Assembly (NCBI GenBank): GCA_007116535.1
Contig: SKIG01000022.1
Coordinates: 1-6,505, forward strand
DNA length: 6,505 bases
Origin: Psychroflexus sp.
GTDB taxonomy: Bacteria; Bacteroidota; Bacteroidia; Flavobacteriales; Flavobacteriaceae
Reading direction: 5' to 3'
Part shown: positions 5,451-6,505 of the stretch, piece after piece
How the letters are laid out: the number at the start of each line of letters is the position of its first letter
How positions within the stretch are numbered: position 1 is the stretch's first letter
Made by a program: the position numbers and the translations under genes
Notes under the pieces: generated by a model
Database searches by the model: none
What the model was told of the DNA's origin: nothing
What the model saw: only the letters and a program-made list of their open reading frames with translations

Positions 5451-6505
5451 CTAAATTTTTTGCTCAATCCAAGCTTTTAAATGCTCGTAAGAATTCGGAC
5501 GCAAAAGGATATTGTTGTCTTTATCCAATAAATATAGGGTAGGGGTAGCATTGACAAAATAGTCTTTGACAGCTTTTGTTTGCCATTTTTCGAAATCGCA
5601 GTAACTTAAAAAAGAAAATTGATTCGCAAAAGAACTGTATTTTTTTTGGTCGGTGTCTAGTGAAATAAATACAATTTCGACTCCTTTTTCTTTCCAATTT
5701 GGATAGGATTCTTGTAGTTTAGGAATCTCTTTAACACAAGCAGGACACCAACTTGAACCAAAAGCAATGACTTTATAGTTTGAATTGATTTCACTTAACT
5801 TTTTCTCCCCCATGTTAGCTCCACTTCGCTTTAAGCCTTTTGGAAATTCTATATCAGGAGCTTTGTTTCCAATTTTCATTTTACGGTAAATTTCCAATTG
5901 ACTCACCACTTGGTCTTCAAGAACACAACCCTCATCATTCAAGAGGCTTTCAGCAAGATATTCGGAAGCATTAAACAAACTTCTTTTTTCTAAAAATTGA
6001 AACAAATAAGCAGTTACGTCATTCAGCTTATAAGGTTCGTTTTTTAAGTTTTCAGTTAAGATATCTGTAGACTTATTCATTTCTTGGTAGACTAAATCAA
6101 GTGGCTTACCTGAATTTTCGATTAGCCAATAATGCATTTCTATACTTTCACGAAAAAGTCCACTTTTGTAGAGTCGCTCATCAGTATAATCCAATTTTCT
6201 AAAAAAGTCGATAGTTTGAGGAATAGCAACTTGATTTCTTTGTGCAATTTCCTGCACTTCGCTAACTACTTTCCGTATAGGAATGAACCAACTAACGTAG
6301 CTATCTTCCGGAAGCTTGGAACGTAAGTTTTTTTCAAATAGTTGAAGGTGAAGAATTTCATCCCTTATCAACTTACTAGTATCACTATTTTTCTGAAATT
6401 GAGGATAGTTTTGATACAATTGCCCTAAGTAATTCCAAGCACTTACTGCGTTTCGCTGAAGACTGTAGAAATTTGAAAATTCTGAAAATAACTTGTTTTC
6501 ATCTC
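5451..6505 (-). CDS. TlpA/ResA-like thioredoxin-fold protein (5' partial)
   Basis: This is a thiol-disulfide oxidoreductase-type protein of the TlpA/AhpC-TSA kind, which usually acts in the periplasm on envelope or cytochrome thiols. The frame is open to the right window edge (350 visible residues, beginning ..DENKLFSEF), so the N-terminus and any signal peptide are outside; the TTG at 6419 is merely an internal Leu codon. Numbered from the first visible complete codon (6503), about 1-205 is a mostly helical region I do not recognise. After KIGNKAPDIEFP (210-221) the thioredoxin fold runs to the end, with active site SSWCPAC (250-256; C253 and C256), a 'vFISLDTD' strand (278-285) and the cis-proline in NATPTLYLLD (318-327; P321). 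C193 and C302 are additional cysteines. It ends with TAG at 5451, 72 bases before the U32 start. The helical domain resembles the N-terminal extensions common in Bacteroidota TlpA proteins, but its role is unknown. Confidence 0.88.
   Translation of the reverse strand, partial: DENKLFSEFSNFYSLQRNAVSAWNYLGQLYQNYPQFQKNSDTSKLIRDEILHLQLFEKNLRSKLPEDSYVSWFIPIRKVVSEVQEIAQRNQVAIPQTIDFFRKLDYTDERLYKSGLFRESIEMHYWLIENSGKPLDLVYQEMNKSTDILTENLKNEPYKLNDVTAYLFQFLEKRSLFNASEYLAESLLNDEGCVLEDQVVSQLEIYRKMKIGNKAPDIEFPKGLKRSGANMGEKKLSEINSNYKVIAFGSSWCPACVKEIPKLQESYPNWKEKGVEIVFISLDTDQKKYSSFANQFSFLSYCDFEKWQTKAVKDYFVNATPTLYLLDKDNNILLRPNSYEHLKAWIEQKI

Noticed and set aside
6132..6326. Plus-strand frame of 64 codons inside the TlpA-like gene
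   Set aside because: Antisense shadow without motifs.
6417..6419. TTG at 6419 as the start of the TlpA-like gene
   Set aside because: The frame continues without a stop to the window edge with plausible protein sequence (..WNYLGQLYQNYP..), so the TTG is a Leu codon.

Overview
This window looks like chromosomal core and near-core DNA from a member of the Bacteroidota, most likely Flavobacteriales. The base composition is AT-rich, there are no clear Shine-Dalgarno sequences, and TAnnTTTG-type promoter -7 elements occur near starts. The first protein carries a C-terminal type IX secretion sorting domain (IFPNPTT near its start, LPNGIYFLKL near its end), which is restricted to this phylum. No RNA gene, mobile element or CRISPR array was seen. 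Coding density is very high, with no gene-free stretch longer than about 75 bases.

Layout. (1) Bases 1-810, + strand: the C-terminal part of a secreted cyanophycinase-like S51 peptidase, cut by the left edge just after the expected catalytic serine. (2) Bases 834-3383, - strand: an operon read ribD, then a YihX-like HAD phosphatase, then a 10-TM EamA/DMT transporter. (3) Bases 3409-3891, + strand: a GNAT acetyltransferase divergent from ribD, with 25 bases between the starts. (4) Bases 3898-5378, - strand: a U32-family Fe-S protein of the TrhP type, overlapping by 4 bases a small [4Fe-4S] ferredoxin downstream of it. (5) Bases 5451 to the right edge, - strand: a TlpA-like thioredoxin-fold protein whose N-terminus lies outside the window.

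How the genes may work together. RibD makes 5-amino-6-(5-phosphoribitylamino)uracil, which must be dephosphorylated before lumazine synthase can use it. In E. coli and B. subtilis that step is done by HAD phosphatases. Here a HAD gene directly follows ribD, and an EamA transporter follows that, so this may be a small riboflavin-supply operon (inference). The ferredoxin/U32 pair is probably a functional unit in which the ferredoxin supplies electrons to, or assists, an RNA-hydroxylating Fe-S enzyme (inference).

The most notable sequence-level observation is at the end of ribD. An in-frame TAA stops the protein at residue 334, but the same frame continues for 15 more codons with RibD-like tail sequence and ends in a stop that overlaps the HAD start codon by 8 bases. 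This suggests a recent nonsense change, or a sequence error, at the end of ribD. I did not find a wholly new system; the window is mostly recognisable housekeeping genes.
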